DNA of 64,000 nt. It comes from Phytoseiulus persimilis. Its lineage: Eukaryota > Arthropoda > Arachnida > Mesostigmata > Phytoseiidae. Location: assembly GCA_037576195.1 (NCBI GenBank), contig CM075104.1, forward strand, positions 9,306,775-9,370,774, given 5' to 3'. The stretch's first letter is position 1, and the number at the start of each line of letters is the position of its first letter. The notes under the pieces were generated by a model, which worked only from the letters and a program-made list of their open reading frames with translations, was not told the origin of the DNA and did no database searches. Position numbers and translations under genes: made by a program. Shown one piece after another: positions 10,961 through 22,583 of the stretch.

Positions 10961-13900
10961 TCGATCGGGATCACCGGAGAGTGAGACGCATGACTTGCTC
11001 CAGTTGCAGTGGCGTGTGAAGATATCCGTCCCCTGGGTGTATTATCGCATCCTCCCCCCCCCTCCTTTATACGCCTGGAGACCAAATGATACTCCTGAAA
11101 CTCACTCAAGAGAGCTCTTCTTCCGAGCTTGATCCACGCGGTAGGAAAAAATTGAATCTCTTGGCGCCATCAGCGGTTCTGCCGTCTTCAACGGACGAAT
11201 GTTGCGGGTGATCGCATTCGCCCCAAGGGATGGGGATAGCTCCGTTTGATGCACATGGAACGGAGATGGTTCTTGAACGACCTTCGCGATCTCAATGTGC
11301 TCTGCGAAGAAGAACGCCTTCCGCCATAAGGGCACGAGACGATCGATTCTTTTCGATCGTTATTATGCTGATATCTAGCTCCAGCGTGAGGTCGGGCGGG
11401 TTCAGGGCAGCGTGCGCGCTGCAGGTGCCATCGTACCCTCGATGCTTAGTGCGATGAGAGGCACTCTCTCCGGAACAATATTCGAGTTCCGCTGGGTGCG
11501 CAAGGATTACAACAGAGCTGATCACCATTCCCAAGCCTTAATGAAGATGTGTCTATCTCATTGTTACGACACAACAGACTTATGTTCAGAGAATCCCTTG
11601 CATCTTTCCTCCACGCCGAAGGCATACCATCGATGCGAACTCGCGGATTTCTATATGCGGGAAAAGCGCTGTGAGTGAGCTTTCTGCTGCAAGAGTCGAT
11701 GAACTTTAGCTCTGTTCCGTTAAATCGTTTCCTGAGTGGAATGCGAGAATGAGCATCTCACGCAAGTCATGAAGGCGAGCAGTTTCCTCTTCCCCTTGAT
11801 GCTGGCCTAGAACCACGAGAGAGAACATCCTCTCCGAGGAAAAAACCCGAGTCCCTTGTGCCAGCTTCGAAGCTCCCAGGACAGCCACCAGCTTGATTGT
11901 TGGTCAACTGCTGTATGTTTGGATGAGGCAAGAAAAAGTAGCAAATCGACTTGCACGACGGGAGACGTCGCACGCGGCCCGTTCTCATATCGGGGGAGTC
12001 AAATCAGGTCGGATTCTTTTCGCTCTCTCTCCATTTCGCTCATCTAGTGTAAGATAATCGGATTCGGGAGTTTTCGATGCAACCGACAGGTAGACGGATC
12101 GCGCGTGTTGTTCAATATTCGCGCCGATCGGTAGAGGATTGAGTTTCCTGAAGCGTCTCCTGAAACAGTCCTTCCAGAAGAGAAAACAGCAGACGTCAAC
12201 CGATCGAGTTCGTACTGTTATGATTCCATTTGGAGGAGGATCCCACTCACTTGCCATCGAGCATGGCAAGGATCGCTTCAGAGCTCGGAGAAGGGCGATG
12301 CGATGGTGTGAGCCTGATAATCGCTGATTCCCTCACAAAATCTCGTCTCCCCCGTATCTGCTCAATGATCCTGCACTCGATGTGATCTTTGTTGGTGGAA
12401 ACTTCTCAGATCAATTCAAACCACCCGGGTATGCCTTCGACGCGATGGTACGACAACTTTATTTTCCACCCAGAAATCGAGGATTCCCGGTGGAAGACTC
12501 GGGAAGCGTGGAGCATGCCAAATGTCTTATCTCGAGCGAGAAATCGAGGATTCTGGAAATAACCTCACAGCTCACAAGAAAAAAACGGGACGTTCAAGGT
12601 TGAAACGCGCTCGGATGGGTTCTCCGTGGCCTGGAAGCCCTCGATCCGGAGAGCCAAAGCCATTGAGTCTTTGAAGAGATGGCACATTTTCGGGGCTGTT
12701 CCCCCTCCTCTGTTCCCGACGATGACCACAGCCGGAAAGGTCTATACTAGTTGCTAAACTGACGTACATCGTTGATGGTGCGACTTAGCATGGGTCTTCT
12801 GTGCGGCAGTGGAATGTTCTTAACCTCACCGAGATCTCCGACAAGATATGGGCGTATTTAGAACAGTAAGATATGCAGGGCCATTTTGAGGAGCAATCGC
12901 CGATCGGCTGACTGCCACTTATTCGCGAGTACATGGCGGGGGCTCAGTGAACGAACCGCAAATGCTGACGACGCCAGGAAAACTCCTCTCTCATGCCAGC
13001 TCTATCGCTTCGACACCCATAAAAGTAAGGACGAATCCGAATATGATCTAATCTCTTGACAATCAGGGAGTCGGAAACTCCCCCAGCAGCGACTCCGCGC
13101 TTCCAGTTGAAGACATTGGAAAAATGGATGTGGCTGGCTGGGCTAGCTGATAATCCCGCGGTGAATACGCATTTTTCTTTCTGTTACAGGAATTTCTCGC
13201 TGCTGACATCGTTGAAGGTCAAGTTCTTCACGGGTCAACGATTCACGAGTTCAGACGATTCACCGATGTCCATTCTCATACGGATTAGCAGGGAGACCTG
13301 AAGTCTACATGGCGTTTGAGCATCCTGAAGCTCAATGAAACTGTCATCTGGAACCACTGATTTAGGAGGGTTGTCCACCATGGTGTCCACCATCGGAATG
13401 AACTAGAGTTTCGAGTGGATCCGAACTAAGAATCGGTTTCGGAGCCTCGAAAGAGTGCAAAGATGAGCGGGCTCTTCACAAATATCACCCATGGCTCGCT
13501 GTTCCCCATTTTGACTCTCGAAAAGAAAATCTCTCCGTTTCCTGAAATTCGCTAGTTGTCGGCAGGGAAACAAACAGTGTGCCCGTTCATAGCCAGCAGT
13601 CGAGGTTCAGCTAGGTGTTCAGGAAACATTCTGTGCATGAACAGACCCGCAGAGTGTAATCCCGCGCATAGTACTCCTATGCTCACAATGATTGAAGGAG
13701 ATAACGAGTCTGCTGGGACGAGAATGGACGGTATCGACTTTGACCGGTTCTCCTGAGCTGAGGATCCCCTCCAACGGACAGTTGGCCCCACTACCCGTTC
13801 AGTGACCTCAATCTGAATATTCCACATGGGTGAAATTTTGGTAACTGTAATCCATGGCATGGCTCCTCGTTTGGTAGGCAAGGATGTTAACGATTGTTCG

Positions 13901-14750
13901 AACGCTTCCAACAATCGGCAGAACATCAGTCGTATTACCTCGACAGACGAAGACTTACACGAGTATATAACGGTGAACGGTGATTTTATTGATGACATTA
14001 AACATATTTCACGTGTCCTTGTTATTGGATTCGTTCGCTACAAAGTAATACGAGAAATGGGGAACGGCAGACGCAGTAGGGATCCAACTGGTTCGTCGGT
14101 CGGGCGACGCTCTCCAGAGGCCTCGGATTCTTCGTTCGCTCGGTGGTGGTCAGGAACTCGTCCGATGTCGTCAGTGAATATTCTCCAATCTCAACAATCG
14201 TTCCCGCAGGAAAATGTAACACAATATCGCTTCGACGGGGCTCAAACAGGCTGTTATTCGTAATTTCGACGCTTCCACAGAATCGCAGTATGTTCGACAT
14301 ACTTGTAATTTGAATATTCAGGGCTTGCGATCACACGGAATTCATCAGCTGGGCTTTGGCACAGAGGCTTGGAACCAGGCAAGAACGTTGATGTCTTCCG
14401 CAGTGGTTCTAAAGAGAGAATGCAGCGTAGCAGCGTAGGAGTCGGGTAGGGCACAGTGCTCTTCGATTATCAACGCAGAGTCTTGCCAATGTCACAAGAC
14501 GAGCGTTTGCCGAAGTTGATTCGGGAAGGAAAGGAATGGAAGTTGAGGCAAAAAAACACAACAGTGATTGACGGGTCACGGATACGTCACGCTGGCTGGC
14601 ATTCTTGGAATGCACGCAGGTGTCTCTCCGGTCGCTGGTGGAGGTGCTCGTGGGGCATGTGTATGCGGGTGTGGTGTGAGAAGTCACAGTGGTTGATTTG
14701 TTTGATGAACGTGAGTGTGGTGAGGGTGCGGGCAAAGATCGGGGAATAAT
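10961..14750. other. Long stretch without a confident gene; scattered candidate exons
   Basis: Open pieces with protein-like composition include a minus frame at 11985-12110 ending KTPESDYLTLDERNGE...LTPPI, a plus piece near 12130-12260 and a minus frame at 13552-13740 with a hydrophobic run SIIVSIGVLCAGLHSAGLF. The complementary strand is open over several of these, and no phase-consistent joins were found. A nine-base C run lies at 11054-11062. Confidence 0.35.
11706..11888 (-). CDS. Possible terminal exon, unknown protein
   Basis: The minus frame reads VLGASKLAQGTRVFSSERMF, continues with an acidic stretch GQHQGEEETARLHDLREML, and ends NDLTEQS at a TAA at 11706. Composition suggests a soluble helical protein. 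A possible acceptor AATCAAG sits just upstream, but the joining exon is not identified and no family is recognised. Confidence 0.2.
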   Translation of the reverse strand: MAVLGASKLAQGTRVFSSERMFSLVVLGQHQGEEETARLHDLREMLILAFHSGNDLTEQS

Positions 14751-17700
14751 TTATGACGAAGCCGTGACGAACGATTGGGGTTGCGGCGACGTCGAAAGGA
14801 AGCCCGAGTCGTCGGCGGAGAGATTGCCGCCCGTTGAAGTGTTGTTGTTGGCTTCGGGATAGAAAGCCATTTTTTGTTCCTTGGGTTGTGGGTCCACCAC
14901 ATCCAGATCGGTGTCTGAGTTCGCCTTCTCATTTGCCTTGCTGGCTTCAGGTTTTGTCTGTGAATAAAAGCAGGCCTTAGTACAGGGACCCTAGAGAGCT
15001 TCGGGGACCAGGGCCCCGAAACGGTTTGAGGGGTCGATGCAAGAGCACCACAACCTATCGCGGGGGAAGTCGAGTTTCTGGGCCTCTCTCTCCAAGATGC
15101 AACATGCGAAGGTTCGAGGCCGACACGCAAACAAAAAGGAAGTGAATTCTGTGCGCTCTCGCCCGCGGGATACCATTCACTCTGAGTGCATTGACAAATG
15201 GTTGATGAATCTGGCGGACAACGGTAAAGCCAACCTACGGAATGGTGGGGTTGATTTGAATTTCGATTCGTTCCTACAACGTTTTCTTAAACACTCCCGC
15301 GACCTTTCTTCCAAAACACACTTTACCATACTGGACGATTTTATTTCTAACAGACAATGACCACGCTCTTCGTCTCTGAGTCGGTTCAGTTGCACCCTGA
15401 AGTCGTTAGGAATGTTGCCTCGGGTTAGTGAGAGTACTTTCCGAGTTCAGCGATTAGAAGCGGCGGGGTCAGTTCAAGCTCAATGGAATGCGGCCTACTG
15501 CCACCACAAGCCGAGCCAGTATGAGGAGGGACGATTTATTAAAGCTCTGGTGAGGCGATGAGAGCTTCCTGAGAGGTCAAATGCGGGGAAATTGCGCCCA
15601 TACCTTTTCAACCTTGGCAGCCGGCTGTGGACTCTGCTTGGGCGAAGCACAAACCGAGGTCTTGATGTTCGTCACAGTTCTACCGTCAACATCGGTGACG
15701 ACGTTCACGTCCACAATCGATTTGTAGTCTGAATTGATTCCAGTGCTCTCTCGGACCGTGTTTCCATCGATCTTCTCGGAGATCGTCGTCGTAGTGCGGG
15801 TCGTCGTGGTGCATTTCTCTTTCGGCAAGACGTTATTCAGCGAGCGCAAGTAGGCATTACCAGTGTACCTGGAGCAGGACCTCGACGATTAGTCTGCATC
15901 GAAGAACTCGAAAATCATTCCCTGATTCGCATCATATTCTTTTTCGCAATCCGTCGTTGCGTCAATTTCTCTGAATGATTCCCGAAGATCGGGATGGTCC
16001 CGGTCGAGTATCGGATCGCATACCTCGGAAGTTGGGTCCTGGAGTTCCTCAAGTTGTTGGCGTTCTCCATGGAATTAGTGACAGTCGTAGTGTGACTAAT
16101 GGTTCCGTTTTTAGGCGATGCCGTGATTATCTGGTTGACTTGAGCTTTACCGTCGCCCGCGGTCAAACCCTTGATCTCTTTCTCCGTAGAAATCACAGCT
16201 TTCCGTGGCAGCTATAGAAGGGGCGGCAAAGAGAGGTGAGACACAGAGGGTAACGTTGGTCAGCGGGAAAGCGAGATACATGCGTTGTCTGAGCCCCATG
16301 TTTTGTATCTGTCAATCGAGCTGCGGAGCATGACGGTCTTACCTGTGGCGAGTCCTCATCTGTGCTATGGAAGAGTACACTGCTGTGTTGCCTGAAGCGT
16401 TCGGTTTGTCGGTAGAGGTCTGTATTAGGCGGAGGTGCCGGCGGGAATAGCGGTGGCCTATTAAGCCTGGAGAGAAGGAACGATGTCAGATAAAGAGAGC
16501 CACGCTGATTTTCGGATCGGGGAATACGCTCAAATCAATTTTTCTCTAACTCATACGCGCATTTGGAGGGATTTCTCTCTTTGGCACGAATTCCCTGAGG
16601 AGAATCTCAAATAGTTTACTTGATTCGCGATTGCCTACCTGTACAGCCCGCTTGTAGGGTATGGGGGTAAAGTGGGGATCTTGCATCCGTTTGGAGGCGC
16701 TGGGAGATACCGAGGATGAGTTTTTCGAAGCTGCAACGGACTCACGTCGCTCATCGCTGGCAGCTTGCGGACTTGATTTTTTCGTCGAGGAGGCGATGAG
16801 CTGCGATGGCGACAGCAGATCTCGTCGGAGCACTGGCGACGGTTCCGATTCGACCTGGAACAGGAGGAGAACCCCTGGATGAGGAACCGGATGGGCATCA
16901 GCTGCTTCCCCGCTCTTCACGGGGATCGCTACTTTGCCAGCGCAACTCCGGCTTCGGGAGCTGTGTTCACTTGGAACGGTCTATGGAAACTCTCTAAGGT
17001 CAGGACTCTTTCGACGGGAGGAGACGGAACGGCAAGCGTACGAACCTCGAGTTGGATCTCGACGATGATCTCCGCCTCGAATGCATGTCAGTCCCGCTGT
17101 CTTCCAGAGTGCCATCACTGCAGCACGAGCTTTGCCTCGCAGAGCAGTGTCTCGCCAAACTCAGGGACCGGGAGGGAATCTGGAAGGAAATGGGCTTCGG
17201 ACATCGAATCAAAAAAGGAATTCCTGGAGCAAACCTTCCGGGAAAACACCCTGATTGAGTGAGAAAAACTCTGGCACATCCGAAATTGGAGCTGCGGCGA
17301 GTGACACCGGACTGGTTCCGTTCGGAAAGCAATCGAATCGCTGCGACTAGTTTCCAGGGCATTGCTGCTAGAAGAAACTCTCAAGTCGATCGCCAGCTGG
17401 GACCTCGATGCGGAACGGATGACTTTTGTCAATCGATTCCATAAGGATCGCATCACGTTGAATTACCAGGCATGTTGTGCGCCATGAGTGGGAAGATAAG
17501 AGCAGGTGCTTATTTTTCTCTTCGCCGGCAACAATCAATACTATAGCAGAGCACACAAGAGTCGAAATTCCGAGCATCATAGAACAATAAACCAAGATGT
17601 CAGCTGCCTAAAAACGAAAGTCGCTCCGCCACAAACGGGAAAAACTGTCATGAGCACAAGTTCCTCATCGGAAACGGATAGATTGACTTGGATGCCGTTA

Positions 17701-20700
17701 AGGGTGGGATTCGGATTGTGGAAAAGGAACCCATCGGTGAGAATGTCGACACGGTGAATTTTCGAAGCCCCATGAATCGGCTGCTTCTAATGTCTCACCC
17801 ATCGATCGATGGCCAGATTAAGAGCTGAGCTATCGAAGAGAATTAGAGAAGAATATCGCTTCCTTATCCATCTAGCCACCAGGTCATGTTATTGCTCAGC
17901 TGAAAGGATCCTTTAAATTTGGAGGCGGAATTCTTATTTTCACGGAGCTCTTCATTATAAAGAGTCATCAGTTTAATTCTCGGCCCAGCGACCCACAGCT
18001 CTGACAACGTCCGACTTTCACCAGCCGGTTCCAAGGATAACCGGTCGAACTTTTCTGCCGATGTTTCCCACTTGTTGAAACGTTATGGCAAGTTCTTTGA
18101 ACTTTCCCCTCCTCCCTGTATTGTGTCAGCAACATATCTGAGTACTCGGGACGTCTGTGGAAATTGGTAAGCGTTCTGGGATTCTCCGTCTGGGATCAAA
18201 TTCAGGCCATGTCAACGAATGTCAATTCGTCAGTTGTTTCAAGGTCTGTGATGAAACGTTGGAAGTTTGCTTGCTCGTTCACTTGACTCGGACATCGAAG
18301 GGATGGTACCCTCAAAAGTGGCTGAGCTGAACAGTTCAAGACAGGGAGGAGGAACGTATAAACAAAAGAACATCGAACGACGGTTGAATGCTATTGGAAC
18401 GATCGTCAGAACTCGGAAACCCGTCGTTCGGTCGGAGAGAGCCTTCATTTGACAGAAGGTGGGATTCGTGGTAAACTAGCGGGAAGAAAGCGAAAGATCG
18501 TTGCTGGAACTAGAACGCTGGCTGGGAAAGGATTCATGGGACAGAACCAGGAGTTCAGCGTGAACCAACCTCTGCTTTGACCTCTTGAACTTGAGTCTGC
18601 TCCGGCTCAGGATTCGTCTGTGTGCTCCTCGAGTGGAAATTAACATAGTCCGGATCTCGCCAGTCCACGGGCGGGAATTGTGCCGCGAAGCTCAATCTCT
18701 GTTTAGGCATGGAAGCCGGGGGTGAACCAGAACTCGACGATGAAGTCGTCGAGGTGTGGTGAGTCGTTGTCGTGGTCGAAAGCACTACGATCTCCGGAGA
18801 GCTCTTCTCTTTTTTGCGGAAGAACCTCGAGAACATAGACGACCGCTTCGGGCTGTCACCTGCAATAGGGATACATCAATTGGGACTGAGTTGGATGCAA
18901 GCTCCAGTGGAGTGATAGGTCGGGGCGCTATACTTTGGAAGAATAAGTATCGACTCTCGAGCCGGCGGAGTTTCTGAGTGTGAGTGCCCGCAGAGGCTGT
19001 CGATCGCGTTCCATCATAGAAGGCGTTCGATTCGACCCTTATCCTACTTTTTCTCCGTTCCAGATTTCTCTGAATGATTGCCCCGCTGGCTGAGAATTAA
19101 GCGTCGGCAATGTGACTGAACCAGCGAAAGCTCACATGTGGGAGAATTCGAGCTTCTACAATACATATGGCAACACCCACGTGTGGCGGAGCTAAAGAAG
19201 GGCCCGACTGGAACGCCGGAAGACACCCGACCGGCGAACGACGAACCCTTTTCACGCCGCCGGCCAAAGAGCCCAATCACTCACTAAGAATCAATGGACT
19301 GCCTTTTCAAAACACTTTTCGTGAATACTTTTCTCGTTTTCTCGGCGCTGCCGCCCAAGGGTTTCACTGCACCCGACGAGGATTACCGAGAGGGCCCAGG
19401 GAGGGCTCTCAGATTCGTCGAAAGTCGAAAGCTCGACGCGAGACGACTCTCTGGGAGTTTTCTCCCGACCCTGTCCAGGTCTCGGAGATGCAATTTTCGA
19501 CAACAGAGAGAAACAAACTTACGCTTTGCTAGCTGTGGAGTCTGTGTTTGCTGGAGGTGCCTGTGTTCGGGATGATCGTTGAGAGAACTTTTGCTTCGAT
19601 TATAGAGCCTAACGGAAGCGCTCCGACAAAGTCCTTTCTCGCGATCCCGTTCACGCAGTAACCTCATCGAAGCCGACCTCTCGAGCGTGCTCTGGCGCGA
19701 TTCTCCGCTCGAAGAATTCAGAACCTGTTCAGATAGAGAATTTGAAATGTCTCCTCCACCGGCATGCTGACTGTGATCTAATCTGCAGGATACAACAGTG
19801 ACAATCACGATGTTCGTTGGGAGATGCCGCCGAATCGACGGTATTTCAACGAAACAGTCCCGAAAACCGAAATATATATTCCATGATCACGAAGCTTTTC
19901 ACGGCCTGTGCTCAGCGAACGGGACGTGAGACCTGTGCCGCAGAGGGTACGTTTTGCAGATCAGATCAAATGGACACGAATGTGAGCCCCAGTTTGCTTC
20001 CGAAAAGAAGTTGTGGACACAAATGAGGGGAAAAGGACGACCAAAACAACAACACCACCACGGGGGACGATTGGACCTTCCAAAGAACGACATGCATTCG
20101 AGAAAAAAGAAGAAAAGATCCTCCGCACTGGAGACACAGCTGCCACCACTATAAATTACAACACACAAAGGCTCTTACGCGCTGGCTAGTCCACTGCTGG
20201 AAAGAGAGCTACATCAATATCTCCGTTTCGCGCGTTCGCATTCGAACGATGAAAAAGAACAAAAATAAAATGAAAAACTATCGGATCAGTCTGTGGGCAG
20301 AAGAAAATACGCTGTCCCTTTCAATGAGTTTGACAGACTCATAGGTGTGCCTGACCGGCTTCAAAGATAGCTTATCAGTATTGGAAAATAATTAAACTTA
20401 TGGCCGAGAAATGAGTTCGCTCGATAACGAAATGATTCCTCCTTCCTCCCCTCTGCGGGCCGCACCTTGGCTGCGTCGACTCCGTTTGTGAGAAGACTCG
20501 CTCTTTTCAGAGTAGGAGTGCTCTTCATGAACTGTTCGGGTTCCGCAACCCTGTAGCCGTTACCCGTGTGGTATAGACGCCGCTCTCGGATCAATGTGCC
20601 CAGAGTCCTGCGAAAGAATCAAAGAATTAGCCAAGCCTATCGGAAGAGCTAATAGGTCGGTGAAGAAGCTGAACGCCCGATGTTTCGTCGCCGACGCATT

Positions 20701-22503
20701 CTGAACAATGAGTTGTACATTTGCGAAAACGGGGAAAGTAAGAGAACGAGCGTCGCTGCGGATCGGATGTCCTTTCTATCAGGGTAAATGATGCCGCCGT
20801 CTGCGTGTGGTCATCGCAACGGAAGGGAAACGTGCTTCTTCGATCACACTCACAGAACTGGTACCTTCGTTTACTACAGATTTATTAACGTTTAGGTGCA
20901 ATTACATTTATTATAGGAATTAACTGTTCGATTGATTCGAGCTCGTCGAACAACCAGGCGGTCGATCGTCTGCCCAGCCAGACTTGCGGAGCCATTCAGC
21001 CAGAAGAGTGAGCGACGCACCACCGCCGAATCGGTCGGACGCCAAGTCGAACCCTTTGATGATTGACTGAACGGAATTCGTTTGCGTACCGTTGCTGCTG
21101 TTGTTGCTTCTGCTGGTTGTGCGGTGAAGTGATGAGGTCGTCCGCGTAGTCAGTGCCGCCGATCCATCGACACGCGTTTCGACGAAACCGCTTCTTGCGG
21201 ACGAACGTCTACGAACTTTCATGGATTCAGCGTTCAACCGCCGGTCTGCTTGAACTACTTATCGATCGAGCGATGCGTAGTAGAGTAATCGATTATGGCT
21301 GAGTTTTCCCAGCGCGCCGCATCCGTTCGGGAACGCGAACCCAGGATCGTACCGAACAGCGGGTAGAGCGGAGACAGATGCAGCAGCTGCATCGACTCGT
21401 TGCCACTGTTGGTCAGGTCTTCCGCCATGAAGCTCGACGGATGCGATTAATTGGCGGAGATGTGACTTTAAACACTTGATGACTCAATGGTCCCAGTCTT
21501 GGGAACCGGTTCTTTGGACTTTGTTTTCACTTTCGTTTCCAACTCCGTCATCGGACTTCTATGATCGCCGTCATCGTGAAATCGGGACAACCATGGAAAG
21601 CATGAACTTTATCTTCCTGTCATAACTTCCCTCTTTGAGCCATTTCTCCCCTTGTTCGTCGTCTGACCGACGAACCGCGCCGCGCCCGGATGAATCCGGA
21701 AGGACAACCGTTGTTTTGGCTCGGTCTCCTTCTGGCAGCCTGTGTCGGCGGTGAAGTCAATCAAAATCGAAAATTTGTGGAAATCGTATAGAGCCGCGCA
21801 TTTCGGACCGCACCTCAATCGACCTGTTTCGCAGCCCGACGAACTTCTGGCGAACGGCATAAACCCCTAACGGACGCGCGTGACCTTCGATGAGGTCACC
21901 CGACAAAGGTGCGCTATGGTCGGTGCTGTTTCCGCAGCAACGGCGGCGACAGCACCAGCCGCAACGATAATTATCAGTTGAGGTTGGAACAATGGACATT
22001 TATCAATATTCTATTACTATCGATTTCATCCGACAATTCGGGCCTCCCGACCGGTGAAGCGCAATCAGCCATATAGCCCGATTGGAGAGCGTGCTGCAAG
22101 CTCAGTCTGTATCTTGGGTCCAGATTATGTGAATCAGCCAGCATGGGTCGCGTTCGGGCTGTTGGGCTTCGGGAACGATGTGAGCCGCGCAGGCATTATC
22201 CCGGTATGGTATCGCGTATGATACTTCTAAATACGCCTACTGAGGAGCCTGCCCTCAACGGCAATGTATCCAACGTAGATCTTCAGACCAGTTGGGCTCC
22301 GATCTCGGTCACTCACTTGTACACGATGTCGCTAGGCGGCTTTTCCATTCCCGGATAGGTCCTCATGAGCTCAACTGTGAGTGAATCCAGAGTGGCTATG
22401 TCCCCTCTCTGAGTGAGGTCGAAGACCGCTTTGGAAAGCGCCTCGGCCAACGGCGCGAACTGGGTTTGCAGGACACGGACCATCTCGGCTTCGGTAATGT
22501 CAC
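14751..22503 (-). CDS. Storkhead-box winged-helix protein (STOX/knockout homologue)
   Basis: Nine exons were found, 5' to 3': 22317-22503, 20466-20607, 19523-19782, 18570-18859, 16639-16854, 16343-16504, 16024-16211, 15604-15868 and 14751-14957 (stop TAA 14751-14753). The first two splice into the Storkhead winged helix: QFAPLAEALSKAVFDLTQRG, LMRTYPGMEKPPSDIVYK, TLGTLIRERRLYHTGNGYRV. Exon 18570-18859 carries SMFSRFFRKKEK and LSFAAQFPPVDW, matching STOX1 conserved segments, and the C-terminus has SADDSGFLSTSPQ like the vertebrate GDSGIDSP tail. STOX proteins are nuclear and cytoplasmic DNA-binding regulators. Two parts are missing: the exon(s) before 22503 (the first base of a codon must come from upstream) and an exon between 19783 and 20465, because the flanking phases do not match. 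The 16343-16504 exon needs the weak acceptor at 16505; the better-looking AG at 16467 would break frame. The low-complexity middle has a Thr/Arg run. Confidence 0.82.
17004..17487 (+). pseudogene. Frame-broken coiled-coil segment nested in a STOX intron, PRC1/Ase1-like at best
   Basis: Reading from an AG at 17003, one frame gives SSRVPSLQHELCLAEQCLAK, then LRDREGIWKEMGF. At about 17195-17201 the protein-like signal moves to the next frame: DIESKKEFLEQTFRENTLIE, then through an intron 17259-17357 (GTGAGA...TTTCCAG, phase kept) to ALLLEETLKSIASWDL and FVNRFHKDRITLNYQ, with a stop at 17485-17487. No GT lies in the right place to explain the frame change by splicing, so it needs a one-base indel. 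The LxxIWxEMGF pattern recalls the PRC1/Ase1/fascetto spindle-midzone proteins, but that resemblance is weak. It could also be a chance mirror of minus-strand coding sequence. Confidence 0.25.
17368..18070 (-). CDS. Single-pass membrane protein nested in a STOX intron (5' end not found)
   Basis: Three exons agree in phase: 17880-18070, a 31-bp exon 17799-17829, and 17368-17607. Introns are 50 bp (GTGGCT...TTCGATAG) and 191 bp (GTGAGA...TTTTTAG). The product reads KFDRLSLEPAGESRTLSELW, NNMTCSALNLAIDRWAADIL, then a hydrophobic segment VYCSMMLGISTLVCSAIVLI followed by a charged tail GEEKNKHLLLSSHSWR and a stop TAG at 17368. This suggests a luminal or extracellular part, one membrane span and a cytosolic tail. 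No family is recognised. It lies on the same strand as STOX inside its 16855-18569 intron, so it could instead be an alternative STOX exon set. It overlaps the plus-strand candidate at 17004-17487. Confidence 0.4.
20907..20912 (-). terminator. AATAAA polyadenylation signal of the nested 133-residue gene
   Basis: The minus strand reads ATAATAAATG beginning just after the TAA at 20920-20922, so the hexamer lies within ten bases of the stop. It supports 20920-21428 ending in its own 3' end rather than continuing into the downstream STOX exons. Confidence 0.45.
20920..21428 (-). CDS. 133-residue basic, Ser/Thr-rich protein nested in a STOX intron
   Basis: Exon 1 is 21353-21428 and exon 2 is 20920-21245. 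They join in phase across a 107-bp intron (GTACGA...CAAGCAG) to give 133 residues from ATG to TAA. The protein starts MAEDLTNSGNESMQLLHLSP, has LYPLFDRRLNAESMKVRRRS at the junction, a Thr/Ser/Arg-rich middle, and a folded-looking end GFDLASDRFGGGASLTLLAE, WLRKSGWADDRPPG. Without the intron the first frame ends at TAG just past the junction. A polyadenylation signal follows eight bases after the stop. It sits inside the 20608-22316 intron of STOX on the same strand, so a short alternative STOX transcript is another reading. No known family was recognised. Confidence 0.45.
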
Positions 22504-22583
22504 CTGGAAAGAAAAAATCCTCAGCCTTAACAGTTGTCGGCGAAGTATTCGATCACGACACAAGAAGCTCAGTCGCCGGTGAG

